From: Bemisia tabaci
Lineage: Eukaryota; Arthropoda; Insecta; Hemiptera; Aleyrodidae
Direction: 5' to 3'
NCBI RefSeq assembly: GCF_918797505.1
Contig: NC_092800.1
Location: forward strand, 40,715,430 to 40,779,429
DNA: 64,000 bases
The position numbers were made by a program, and so were the translations under genes. The notes below the pieces were generated by a model that was not told the origin of the DNA, searched no databases, and saw nothing but the letters and a program-made list of their open reading frames with translations. Of this stretch, positions 10,241 to 20,398 are shown piece by piece; position 1 is the stretch's first letter, and each line of letters begins with the position of its first letter.

Positions 10241-11267
10241 AAGTTATGAAGAACAATTTTCGCAATTATACTGATGAATTTTACCCGTGAACCGTGAAAA
10301 CTATTCTTGCTACGATGCGATTTTAAAGCCTCTAAGCCTTTCTTAATCACACTAATAGCTGTATGGGGGTCGATGAGATCTTCGCATTGGGAAAGAAGCT
10401 CTTAAGAAATGACTGCGAATACTATGCACCTTGACATTTCGTTAGATCCTTCTTACACGATTAAAATACGAAAAAATGAGTACACCAGAGATTCACATGC
10501 TCCTAAATCAAAATTTATAGCACGAACAACTGCGCACAAAGCACAATCGCAGTGGCGAGAATTGAGGCGAATTTCACTGGAATGGCTAAAAGATGACAGC
10601 TCAGCGCGATGGTAGAACATGTAAGTAAACATTTTGATGAGATGCGACTATTTTAACGTCTAGGATGTAGTTTTGCCTACACGATCAGATGAAGGCGAAC
10701 CACATTATTTACTCAAACCCAACTTTGTGTTGGAAAGTCTGCGCAGCAAATGCGAATTGCAGGCGTTTATTCCATCGGTTAGGTGAGAACAGTTCCTTCA
10801 TTAAGACATAGCAGGTTTCATGTTAGGCTGGAGGGTGCGATCCTGGCCACTTGGTGGTCCTACCCCTCGAGAAAACTGACGTCATTTTGGGATGGATGTT
10901 GTCTTGAGTCTGAATTAATTCGACTTTCTGTAATCTCACAGTAAAGATAGTCCGCATCAAACATCTTATTCCGTTTCAGATCGGTTTCGGACGTATTATC
11001 TGTAGGAAATTCGAGACTGTTTTTTTCCCCCGATTTTTCAGAGAATTTTACAATCTAAACTAGGTACATAAAAAATCGATGAAGAAATTTCCATGAAGTG
11101 CCTCAAAAATACATACTATATGCATGGGAGAAACGCAACATACAAAAGCTTATGCAGCGATGTTCCTCTATGCACGGCAGGTCTGAAGTGAAGTGAGCCC
11201 GTGGGGCTAATCCTTCCTCTCTTGATAACCCCTTTGGGTTGATAATTATCCCAGGCTATGCGCGTTG
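10241..11267. other. Stretch without a recognisable gene
   Basis: A 68-codon + frame (10409-10615) has mixed composition and no motif, and I cannot support it as a gene. Positions 11190-11260 contain CCCGTGGGGCTAATC, slightly like the body of the SINE at 59945-60224 (CCCCACGAGGGCTAATC). This could be a decayed SINE fragment. Confidence 0.35.
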
Positions 11268-11433
11268 CAGGTGGCGTGGCATGCTTTGTGATTAATCGAT
11301 CGATCTGCCATTCAAACCTACAGAAAACGATCGATTATCGGGGTGATCGCAACGAACACCGTGATAGTCTTTTCTATACATCATCGCCTCGAATGGTAAA
11401 TATCGACAGTCGATTATTCACGCCTTACCACTA
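11268..11433. mobile_element. Family A hAT-like MITE, copy A1 (degraded ends)
   Basis: It matches the intact copy at 28771-28934 along its length. Shared blocks are GTGGCGTGGCATGCTTTG, TGCCATTCAAACCTA, GATCGATTATC, an ACACC block after GCAACGA and ATCGACAGTCGATTATTCAC. The first bases read CAGGTGGCGT instead of CAGTGGCGT and the right end is CCACTAG, so the exact boundaries and target duplication are blurred. Confidence 0.7.
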
Positions 11434-11459
11434 GTAACACGGCGGCGATCTCATTAATC

Positions 11460-11714
11460 GTCACCTTCCGGCCAAAGTATCACAATCGCCACGCTGACGT
11501 TTCAAAATTTCCGCTGCCATGTTATTTTTTTACGAAAAAATCGTTCCACGAAGCTGTCCGTTCATTTCACTGCATTTTCTTTGTGCTTCCGATAAAATTC
11601 AGTGAAATTCCCAAACAGATTCAACTAAAAATGTCTTAGTAAAAAAAAATAAAATGGCGCCGGAAATTTTTAAACGTAGCATGGCGCTTGTGATACTTTG
11701 ACCAAAAGGTGAAG
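11460..11714. mobile_element. Family E inverted-repeat element, copy E1
   Basis: Left arm TTCACCTTCCGGCCAAAGTA, TCACAATCGCCACG, then a GACGTTTCAAAATTTCCGC block; the right arm is its complement (GGAAATTTTTAAACG, GCATGGCGCTTGTGATACTT, TGACCAAAAGGTGAA). The two halves keep pairing inward (AAAATTCAGTGAAAT against ATTTCACTGCATTTTC), so almost the whole 255 bp is one foldback. Four copies are present in this window. It is directly followed by a C element, as is copy E2. Confidence 0.85.
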
Positions 11715-11734
11715 ATTTGTGCATGTTATGATAC

Positions 11735-11873
11735 GGACTACACTTTGCAATTTGGAACTATAGATTCCGGCCTAGTTTAAAAACAACCTGTGTGCCATTA
11801 GTTTCCCTATGCACATAAGTGTTTTTTTCAGACGAGCCAGAATTTATAGGTCTAAATTGCAAAAAATACAGTC
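11735..11873. mobile_element. Family C palindrome, copy C1
   Basis: The arms are GGACTACACTTTGCAATTTG, GAACTATAGATTCCGGCC and the complement GAGCCAGAATTTATAGGTCT, AAATTGCAAAAAATACAGTC. The central loop holds the family core GTGTGCCATTAGTTTCCCTA, TGCACATAAGTGTTTTTTTC. It lies 20 bp after E1. Confidence 0.8.
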
Positions 11874-12342
11874 TATATGATGTTGCATTCATTTTACTCG
11901 GCAGGGCAATACTGTGCCACGTAATCCACAAAGAGGATCTAGGAGACCTCCTTTAGAGGTTACCCATTTTTACTACGCTTTTCCCTTTCCGCCTTTAATT
12001 CATTTCCTCCGTCATGTTCCATTTTTCTACTTCATTACATTATCAGCTTTATTTCCTTTTTTCTAGGTTATCTTCTTCCCCGTGAAGAAACTCCATGATA
12101 CCTTACAACGTTAACAGTCACTGTGAGAGACCGGAATGGCCTTCTTCTCGAAAGTCAGGATTGCCACAGAATTTAGAAACTGAAGTTCCGTGACATTTCC
12201 CTGATTTCCCAGACACATATTGGTAAAATTCCCTAAGAGTTCAAGATACGCCACATGGTTAAAAATATATAATTTCATCTAGTTTTCAGGCAAAATTTGT
12301 TGTGCGATACGTCAAACCCACGCGGGACATCAAATGAAGGTG
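11874..12342. other. Stretch without a recognisable gene
   Basis: AT- and pyrimidine-rich DNA. The segment 12085-12150 (AAACTCCATGATACCTTACA, then ACGTTAACAGTCACTGTGAG) recurs at about 12675-12740 (GGTACTTCAAGATGCCATAC, then AACGTGTACAGTCACCGTGA), and both continue into ACCGGAATGGCC. The CCCTGA-rich flanks also match. So about 150 bp is duplicated on either side of the L1 palindrome. Confidence 0.5.
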
Positions 12343-12577
12343 CACTGGAAAAAAAAAAAAAAACCACATTGGATCTAGAGTCCAGACTCTTGAAAACATT
12401 GACAAGAAAAAGGACTCTTGATTCAATCAGATTTAAGCTTAAATCAAAAGGAAATCCGCTCAAATTAAGCGGCTTGGTTCTTGATTTAAGCTTAAATCTG
12501 ATTGAATCTAGAGTATTTTTTCTTGTCGATGTTTGTAAGAGTCTGGTCTCTAGATCCAATGTGTTTTTTTTCCAGTG
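12343..12577. mobile_element. Family L long palindrome, copy L1
   Basis: The ends are CACTGGAAAAAAAAAAAA and TTTTTTTTCCAGTG, flanked by TG on both sides (2-bp duplication). The arms pair over about 95 bp: ACATTGGATCTAGAG, CCAGACTCTTG, GACAAGAAAAA and TTGATTCAATCAGATTTAAG on the left match their complements on the right. The motif GATTTAAGCTTAAATC occurs once in each arm and is itself a palindrome. The short loop contains CCGCTCAAATTAAGCGG. The frames of 100 and 141 codons are by-products of the foldback. Confidence 0.85.
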
Positions 12578-13154
12578 TGATTTGTCGATTTTTCCCTGAC
12601 ATTTTCCGGTTTCCCGGTATTTCCTGACTGTGGCAACCCTGTCATTTCCTTTTTCTGATTTATCTCTTCCCCCGTGAAGGTACTTCAAGATGCCATACAA
12701 CGTGTACAGTCACCGTGAGAAACCGGAATGGCCCTCTTCTGGAAAGTTGTTTAGGATTCAGTAGGGCGGGATTCGCGGTGGCGGGGGGTGGAAGGAGGGC
12801 AACGTTGATAAAATGCCACTTGGAGGGTGAAATTTATCGGGGCATCTTAAAGGAAACTCCTTATGAGTCCGCGAGACGAGGTAATTGAATTTGGTCGCCA
12901 CCGTCGTTCGCTGTCCGGCCAAAGGCGGGCGATCATGACCTAACCGCCGCCGATTCTATGGCTCAGCGTTTTTAAGTGGCTTCCAGTTCAACTCATGCGA
13001 TTTGTTCCTGCTTCCTGTCATGTATACCAAGTCTCGCCATCTTCCTCCCTCGCTTTTCCGAACGGAGACGATATATTTTACAGACCCAGCATTGCTATCT
13101 TCCCTATGATATATTATTTATTTATAAGTTACTTAAAAAAGTCGACGCTTAGAT
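12578..13154. other. Stretch without a recognisable gene
   Basis: Contains the second copy of the approximately 150-bp duplication that flanks L1 (see 12085-12150), then GC-richer unique DNA (12760-13000) without a coding signal, then AT-rich DNA. Confidence 0.4.
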
Positions 13155-13661
13155 TTGTCTGATCCGGCTAAGTATCACAACAGGGTGTCTACTAGAACGG
13201 GCTGGTCAAAAATAAGTACTTTTACAGTACTTTTTTAGAAACTCCATTCGCAGTAATTCAAAAAATTTTAAAAATTTGAAATTTTGACAAAAATGACGAA
13301 AAATTAAACAAATTCCGAACCTTTTTGCGGAACTTGTGCATTTTTTCAGTACTTCCGGACCGCCCTTAAAAAATCAGTACTATTTCCGGACTTTCCGCAA
13401 ATTCCGGACTTGTAGACACCCTGCACAAGCGCTGCGCTATACGATGTTTCAAAATTTCCAGCGCCGTTTTATTTTTTTACAGAGATATTGTTCAACAAAG
13501 CTGTCTAAAGATATCTTTGAATTCTCTTTAAGCTGTCGGTAAAATTCAGTGAACTTTCCAAACAGGTTCAACCAATAATTTCTCTGTAAGAAAATAAAAT
13601 GGTGGCAGAATTTATGAAACGTCGCATGGCGCTTATGATACTTTAGCCGGAAGGTGACGAA
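13155..13661. mobile_element. Family E element, copy E2, split by element F
   Basis: The left terminus (GATCCGGCTAAGTATCACAA) is separated from the rest of the element by a 243-bp insertion at 13181-13423. The rest resumes at GCGCTGCGCTATACGATGTT, TCAAAATTTCCAGCG and continues to the right end (GCATGGCGCTTATGATACTT, TAGCCGGAAGGTGA). Removing the insertion and one CACAA copy restores the order seen in E1. A C element (13663-13802) follows immediately. Confidence 0.85.
13181..13423. mobile_element. Element F, 243 bp, inserted in E2
   Basis: The terminal inverted repeats are CAGGGTGTCTAC and the complementary GTAGACACCCTG. CACAA is present directly before (13176-13180) and directly after (13424-13428), an apparent 5-bp target duplication. 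The interior has repeated TTCCGGAC and AGTACT motifs. No coding region. No other copy occurs in this window. I do not assign a superfamily: the end sequence looks hAT-like, but a 5-bp duplication would not fit that. Confidence 0.85.
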
Positions 13662-13662
13662 T

Positions 13663-13802
13663 TGGACTACATTTTGCAATTAGGAATTATAAATTCTAGC
13701 CCGGTTTAAAAACGACGTATGTGGCATTAATTTCCCTATGCACATACGTGTTTTTCCAGAAGAGCCAGAATTTATAGTTCCAAATTGCACAATGCAGTCC
13801 GA
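13663..13802. mobile_element. Family C palindrome, copy C2
   Basis: The arms are GGACTACATTTTGCAATTAG, GAATTATAAATTCTAGCCC and the complement GAGCCAGAATTTATAGTTCC, AAATTGCACAATGCAGTCC. The core is ATGTGGCATTAATTTCCCTA, TGCACATACGTGTTTTTCC. It is adjacent to E2, repeating the E-C order seen at 11.46-11.87 kb. Confidence 0.85.
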
Positions 13803-13959
13803 TTGATAACTTAAAAGAGTTGAACAATCGATTCGGCGATTCCAACCCAATGGGCGTAAGCTCGCTATGTAAAAAAGCTCGCATCGACATTTTTCAGCCA
13901 TCATTATGAAAAGTTTATGTAATGTGTTTATTAAGAAATCAAATAGTCATCGTGGCGAT

Positions 13960-14072
13960 CAGTTTATACAACGCAAACGCGACGGAACAATCACAACGAC
14001 TGGATGCAACTATTCGAGCTCTGTGGACGTGCGTGAAGTATGCAGAAAATTGAAGGCGCACCGGCTTTCCTA
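13960..14072 (+). repeat. Family U conserved block, copy 1
   Basis: About 113 bp matches the reverse complement of 30231-30349. The segment CGACGGAACAATCAC, the block GGATGCAACTATTCGAGCTC and then TGGACGTGCGTGAAG are identical or nearly so, and TGAAGGCGC...CGGCTTTCCT follows. By eye identity is above 80 %, much higher than the flanks. It is not palindromic, unlike the other repeats here. It may be a retroposon or satellite fragment or part of a duplicated gene. The 85-codon frame 13906-14163 covers it, but I cannot assign a product. Confidence 0.6.
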
Positions 14073-14972
14073 TCTCATAGCGATGAATGCTGCTAACCAA
14101 ATGTTACGTACAGTTACAATATATTTTAGCATTTCCGCACGACTATTCTCCCTAAATGTATAACGAACTCGATTTCTGGGGACACAGTTCCTTTTAGCAT
14201 GAATACGTTTACAGATCGTAGACCTCCAAATTTCACTTTTGCCTCACTTGAGGGTGAAAAGTTATCTTGGACCTCAAAATTTCCTGGCTTTTCCATAATT
14301 TTTCAATGTTTTATTTACGCGATTTTCAATTGAATTGGTTTAAAATACATTTTTTTGGTGGACAATCACTTGAAATTGAGAGTCTTTATTATTTGACTTG
14401 AACGTTCCCACGCTTCTTTTTTGCACTTCATAATATTTCAGTAGGATGGCGCTAGATAAATTTGAGTAGCAAAAACCCCGATTTTAATTCTCAGGGGAGG
14501 AGACAGTTAATAGGGTAAAAGACCGTTGCTGGAAAGATGAAACGGTACAATGTGGATGTTGAGAGGGTGGAATGGGCGGGGAGGATGCTAAAGAAAACAG
14601 AGCAATTTTATTCTGTTTCGGCGAGCGTATTTACACGGCGTTTGCGGAGTTGGCTGAAAGCGTTTGCGTCCGGCTGAAAATTTGTGTAGGCCGTAATTAC
14701 GTTAATTCCGTACGCTCTGTCACCATTCACGCACTATTTCCGTGTCTTTTTTGGTCACTTAACTGCGGTCTCCGACTCAACCGGTCGATATTAAACCTAC
14801 TAAGTTTATTTTTTTACAGAACCCTGAGCTCCATATGAATACATGCGCTCTGGAGGTTATCAGATATTCCACATGTTCGATTTTAAAACGCCCGATCCAG
14901 CTGCAATCGTACGCTACTATGACACTATTGCCAAGTTGTATCGCCACATATTTAAAATCAGTCTGTGCCTCT
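14073..14972. other. Stretch without a recognisable gene
   Basis: AT-rich. An 88-codon + frame (14572-14838) has no motif. No repeat was paired. Confidence 0.4.
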
Positions 14973-14973
14973 A

Positions 14974-15185
14974 CACTGAAAAAAAAAGTAGCTTGGATCA
15001 AGCATGATAATTCTTGAATTTGCCGCCAAGAATTTTCTTTATCTTGCTTTAAGCGGATTTTTTCTTGATTCAAGAAAAATAATGCTTGGGTTAAGCAAAA
15101 AAGTAGCTTATATTAACCAGCAAAATCCTTGATTTAAGAAGAAATACTTCTTGGAGGCAAATTTAACATTCTTTTTTTTCCAGTG
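14974..15185. mobile_element. Family L long palindrome, copy L2
   Basis: The ends are CACTGAAAAAAAAAG and CTTTTTTTTCCAGTG (imperfect), flanked by TA on both sides (2-bp duplication; the symmetry extends to CTCTACACTG...CAGTGTAGAG). The interior consists of small palindromes on a CTTGATTCAAG theme: CTTGGATCAAG, TCTTGATTCAAGA, GCTTGGGTTAAGC, CCTTGATTTAAG. It has no sequence in common with the interiors of L1 or L3 apart from this theme. Non-coding. Confidence 0.75.
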
Positions 15186-18100
15186 TAGAGCAATGTATTT
15201 GCAATAAAGCTATTTTTGGACGTTGAGGACTTAGCATAATCTACGGAGATCTATTTATTTTGTAAAGTTTTCATTCATGATACCTGGATCCCAAAAAAAG
15301 AAGAGAGAAAAGGAGGAAAAATGATGATATAGACAAAACCTGGGCCCTTTAAATTCATAGTTCGAAAAGATGCGACTGCGATTAGATTATTAAGCTGAGA
15401 AAATTATGTTTAAAATAACTTGGTAAATGCTAATAGATTACGAGCATGTTTTCGACGTAATCGCATATACATGGGTACATAACCCTGCTGAACGTTTAAA
15501 ACTCAGAGATAGAGGCAATGATTATAATACACTCTTTTTCGAATTATAAGAGCTTTGTTACTAATAGAGGCCGAATTTCAAAAGATTAACTAAAACTAAA
15601 GAATACATCGTGTGAAATAAGTGTAAAAATAAGTGATTCAAATATTGTGGACCCAGCACTATTTTACGACCTTGTTACAATTCTAGTAATGGGTATGATC
15701 AACTCCAGATATTGCATGCAACAAACCATATGTTCAATCTGTGACAATGATATGGACATACCTACGTTTATAATGGAATACAGAGAGTATATGTAGTTAA
15801 AAATACCTGCAGAACAAATTTCTCAATAACTACGCTGCAATCAGTTGATGGAGGAAAGGAAAAAAAATATGTTCAAAATCTTTGAGACAGTGCACAAAAG
15901 TAATAAGTTAGCTCTACAATATCGTGATTTATAGACGATGCTTGAAAAAAGTTTAGTTCTACATGCGATCCAAACACACACATTATGCAACATCACTTTT
16001 GATTTGTAATTTTAGACGATCAACGTTTACGGAAAGTTTTGCCTACTCACACGGTATGTGTACACATAGTTTTCCATCTATTCACACAGTATGTGTACAC
16101 ATAGTTTTCCATCATTTTCGGGCAATTGATAATGTTCTCTCTTTAAAAAAATATTGACAGTTCAAGTTAGGTCTAATTTTCTGGGCAAACTTCACAAAAT
16201 TTCAAGTTCTATTCAAGTATAAAACTAAATCAAACGTTCATCTGACTCTACTGAAAAGCTTTGAACGAATTTTAGTGACAATACGTGGAATACTTTCTAA
16301 TATCTAGATCTATAATGACTAGAAATCATTTTGAGGAAAAATGAGCTCATTTTCCGTTTAAAATTGGCACCACAGGCAATACATTTCATGATTTTCTACT
16401 CGACTAGGATGAAGTATGCGCCAGAAAAAGCATTCGGAACTGAGCAGAGTTGTACATTATTAGCAACTTCAAATAAACATGCATTTGGATCGGTCACTAA
16501 ACCACATTCCGAGTGAATCATTCCTCTCGCTGCCTCCGCTTACTGAAGAATAAGATTTCCAAAAAACTGTGCAAATTTGTGAACTTACGATGCAACATAC
16601 TAAGAATGTGAACACTATTCTCTAAAAGGTCTTCATAACTTCAATTTTTTTTTAAACTTGGCCATAAATACAAATTACAGAATCTTTTGTGATGCACACA
16701 GCCCAATAAATATCCAAGTATGAACTAAATTTTAATTACCTGATTCAAGGGAATCTACCATGCATTAATTTGGTCTGACATTGTCAAGAATAGGTGAACA
16801 AAATGGGTTTAACGACTAGAATTAGTGGCCGCCTTTCCAGACTGAATGATAAAAATTCACAAGTCAGATGGAAATTTGACAACTAAGACATGTGTGGGAC
16901 CTAATATTATTGAGAATTAGAAACAAAATATGTATCAAAGCAAGGTGCGATTACAAGCAAAAGAGACAAATCAGTTGTACTGGAGCTTCGATAGGAAATG
17001 CGATTTACATATTGTAAATTTGTGAAAAGTTCTAAAACAACATGGAAAGTTAAAACAAATATTTCGCTCGTTTTTCTGTTTGTAAGAATATAAAAGCTAT
17101 CATCCAAAAGTGAGCTTTTCAGTGTAATGACTAATTAATTCTTAAAATAAAAAAAATTGAAATATTCATGCAACTAAGCGACATTAGTATGATGATGAAG
17201 GGACACTAATTTTATTTGTATCCGCTGTGTTGCCATACACTCTCAGTTACAAATTGATTGATGAATATAACAACAAGTAAATAAGTAAATAAAGGATTGT
17301 AGATATCAAATAGATAAGATGATTTTAACAGACTCTATGCCGATTATGTAACACAAACTGCGCATGCAACGACTCACTGACCTTGCTATTTCTCACAATT
17401 TTTTCTTACTCTTTCTTAACACTCGTATTACTAACCTTATCTTATTGTCAGTAATACTAAAATGTTCGTCTATTGACACTTCAGAAATGTCAATTATCTT
17501 TAATACATTGCAATATGATTTTCGTAGTCTTAAAATAAAGACGACACTTTTTTTGAAAAGAAAAAATTCTTAAAGACGCGCTTTAAGGAGTAATGGAAAA
17601 TTCGAGCGATAAACATAAATACAACTATTCTAGAGATCTATCTCCTGAACATCACACTTTTAGTCAAGATCCTTTATGGTCAACCCTATAATACAAATAT
17701 AGTTTGCGACTTTAAATTACATCCAAGAACAAGAATGGACTTGGCATGGATATTTTAACAATAATACATATTAAAAGCATCCTAAATGTAACTGCATTTC
17801 GAAAATGGGAAATAAGTGCCAAAAAAGATTTCAATGATATTTTAAGGAACGTCAAAAATACTTAACACATTTAAGAAACATTCGTAATTCCCATGGATGT
17901 GGAAAATATGAAGTTTTGAGTAAATCAAACTGCATTTACAAGAAAGAAATTCATGGACCTAGGAAATAATTGAAATTTGATAATTTTGATTCAAGAATGG
18001 AATTTATAATTACGTTTAATACGTTTCCAGAAAACGTTACGGAAAATAAATAAGTGAAAACATATCTTTCTTAGATGTTCGAGAGGACATTCATGGTCCC

Positions 18101-18630
18101 TGGGAAAAAACAATTCGTTTCTGCTTCATAGCGAAGCCTTTCATTCAATAAGCATTATTTTAGCTTTTGGTTTGATAAAATTAAAATCTAATTGAGTATT
18201 TAAAATTTTTCTCAAAATGAACTAGTTACGAGGCTTAAGTGTTAGTAAATATGACTCCAGCGGGTGAGAAGAAGAGCAGGAAACGGCGAAAGTTGGAAGT
18301 TCCTTTCGGCAATTTTCCGATGGGACATTGAAAATCCCAAGTCGAGCTTCCTCACGAATCAAACGGTGTTACGTTCAAACGGACTGACCCCATTGCGCCA
18401 CCAATAAAATCACAAATTCCACGCTTAGAACTCGCGAACGGCAGACTCAAGTACCAAAATAACTAGAGCTCTTGCGCAGCGTAAAAGTGCCACTAAGCGG
18501 ATAATGCATTGAAATAATTAGGTGAGACGAACGCAAGACCGTTCGAAAACCAAGATTCAGTCCGTCTGAACTGAATACCGTTCGTCTTCGGCATTTTTGA
18601 GAGGTGATTTTTTTCGATTTTGAGTTTCAG
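15186..18630. other. Repeat-poor AT-rich stretch
   Basis: No gene and none of the lettered families. It may be intronic or intergenic. From 18270 to 18630 GC content rises. That stretch ends in a T-rich tract and TTTCAG, which could be a splice acceptor for the block that follows. Confidence 0.45.
16043..16112 (+). repeat. Two tandem 35-bp units with a 14-bp palindrome
   Basis: Unit 1 (16043-16077) and unit 2 (16078-16112) differ at only two positions. Each contains TATGTGTACACATA, a perfect palindrome, followed by GTTTTCCAT. Confidence 0.8.
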
Positions 18631-18920
18631 GAGAGGATGCGGCGAGCGCTGACTCCGAAGCGTGGGTGAAGAGGGCTCTGCGATGACGCTGAGATACCAC
18701 CAGCTGTGTTCACTGGGAAAAGTGAAACAGTGAACTCAGGGTGGTCCCCAACACCGCCGCAGACAACAGCCGGACCAGACAGCAAGGCGGGTCCGTCGGA
18801 CAGTGGTTGCTCGTCCTGTTGCATATACTCTGGATTGAAGGCGTTTTTGACGGCTCATCGCATCGAGCTGAGGACACACTTCAACTTCACCGATGGAGCG
18901 TGCTTGAAGATACGTCGCAT
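18631..18920 (+). pseudogene. Candidate exon or broken coding relic, unidentified
   Basis: This is a GC-rich block in AT-rich surroundings, preceded by a plausible acceptor (TTTTTTTCGATTTTGAGTTT, then CAG at 18628-18630). One frame opens directly after the acceptor and reads EDAASADSEAWVKRALR before a stop (18682-18684). A second frame, open from about 18670, continues with a Ser/Pro/Thr-rich segment (SGWSPTPPQTTAGPDSKAG) and then LKAFLTAHRIELRTHFNF. Two coding-like segments in different frames suggest a frameshifted relic; alternatively only one frame, or neither, is real. An A23 run follows at 18997-19019, as in a retroposed transcript. No family is recognised. Confidence 0.25.
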
Positions 18921-19880
18921 AAGTTTAAAAATATTTTCGAATGCCAGGCAAAGCTTATGGCGCCACAAAATGTTATCTAATAACCTTATTAAAAGCAAAA
19001 AAAAAAAAAAAAAAAAAAATTTAAAAAGGTTACTGCAATTTTTGGGGACTACATTGATAACGATTTCAAAAGAACTTACTTACAGATATGCAAAAAATAC
19101 TTTCACTAAGAATTTGGTCAAAATGGCAGGATATCAGCGGCAAAGAAAGGCATGAGGGCTCTTCTGACGCATAAAATGTAATTAAAATTAATTTAAATTA
19201 TTATGGCTTGTAAGATTTTGATTTCCTGATAACGAACCTGGCGTTTGAAACAGCCGAGTCGTAAACCTAGAATTCCTTTGCAGTAGTTCAGGTTCAATTT
19301 ACTTGATGTTTACTCAAGTTACTAAATGTTTCGTAAAAAGTATGAGAGACTATTTTCTGATAATTATTGGATAGAGACTAAAAGATGAAATTATGAAAAA
19401 ATTAAAGGTAAAAACTAGTATGGAAACAGTATGGTCAGTGCACATTCTACTGAAGAAAAAGTGAAAGTGGTGAAGGGAACCATGTTTAAATTTCTTAAAT
19501 ATTAAATCCTTATGAATATAGATAACGAACTGTGGAAAAAATACCAATGTAGGTAAAGAAGAACTTCGAGTACAAATATTTGTATGGTTGCTGAGAGCTT
19601 AATGTACCCAACACTAACCACAATAGTCTGATAATTTTTTTTTTTTTTTTTTTAAAAAAAAAAAGTTAGACGATGAGACGAACGTTCAAGATTTATTTTG
19701 AACAACACAAGGAATCAAGGATACATGAATAAAGAGTCTATCTTATTTCCCATAGACTTGGTACGGTGGCGATTATGTCAATATTTTGGTAAGCGTTTGC
19801 ATGAAACGGATGATTTTAGGAAGATGCTTTGCATTACTGCTTTAGGTTCGTCATTGCAAAATGTAGTCTCATTAGTGTGA
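18921..19880. other. AT-rich stretch with A23 and T19/A11 runs
   Basis: A23 occupies 18997-19019; T19 followed by A11 lies at 19635-19664. No AATAAA signal directly precedes the A23 run. No gene or paired repeat was seen. Confidence 0.45.
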
Positions 19881-20075
19881 GTGCATACGATCACGTACGA
19901 TCGCAAATCCACTGACAGTCTTGCCAAGGGCTTGCAGGTCAAATTGCATACAGATCAACTGAAGGCGTTTCAACGGTCGAATGGTGAATACGTGTACCAC
20001 AAAAAGTGGGAGCTGTGGAAGGAGGACTGTCGCTCCTACTACGTTCGATATAATAATGCTACGATAATTTTATGA
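19881..20075 (+). CDS. Candidate exon, unidentified product
   Basis: The 64-codon frame has balanced, protein-like composition (for example KLHTDQLKAFQRSNGEYVYH and WELWKEDCRSYYVRYNN), ending in TGA. An in-frame stop lies just upstream, so if real it would begin at a splice acceptor such as CTCATTAG or GTGAG near 19870-19880. Surrounding DNA is AT-rich and not obviously repetitive. No domain is recognised and there is no strong splice site, so this may be a relic or chance. Confidence 0.22.
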   Translation: MHTITYDRKSTDSLAKGLQVKLHTDQLKAFQRSNGEYVYHKKWELWKEDCRSYYVRYNNATIIL

Positions 20076-20167
20076 AATGACACCCTCGCATAGATAAAAT
20101 TTTTCAACTGCTAAGTAATAGGCAGAGCTTCAGTCGATACATTTTTCGTGGCAGATAGTTCACAAAT

Positions 20168-20398
20168 GAGGCCTTATATGTAGCAATGGCGGATGTGAAA
20201 AATTACCTTTTAGAAACACGCTTAAAAAACTGTTTTGTTCACACACAAATTTAATATGTTTAGCTCTGGCATAATGTACAGATCTCGAAGATCACATCTC
20301 AATTATTTTCACAAAATTTTCTCAATGCCAAAACAGTTTTTAGAATGTGTTTCGAAAAGGTAATTTTTCATATCCGCTATTGTTACAGATAAGTCCTC
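20168..20398. mobile_element. Family O inverted-repeat element
   Basis: The arms are about 75 bp long. The left starts GAGGCCTTATATGTAGCAAT, GGCGGATGTGAAAAATTACC, TTTTAGAAACACGC. The right ends with the complement (GTGTTTCGAAAAGGTAATTT, TTCATATCCGCTATTGTTAC, AGATAAGTCCTC). AAAT flanks both sides and could be a 4-bp duplication. There is one copy in this window and no coding capacity. Confidence 0.8.

Noticed and set aside
12275..12700. 100- and 141-codon frames facing each other
   Set aside because: They are the two strands of one long palindrome (L1).
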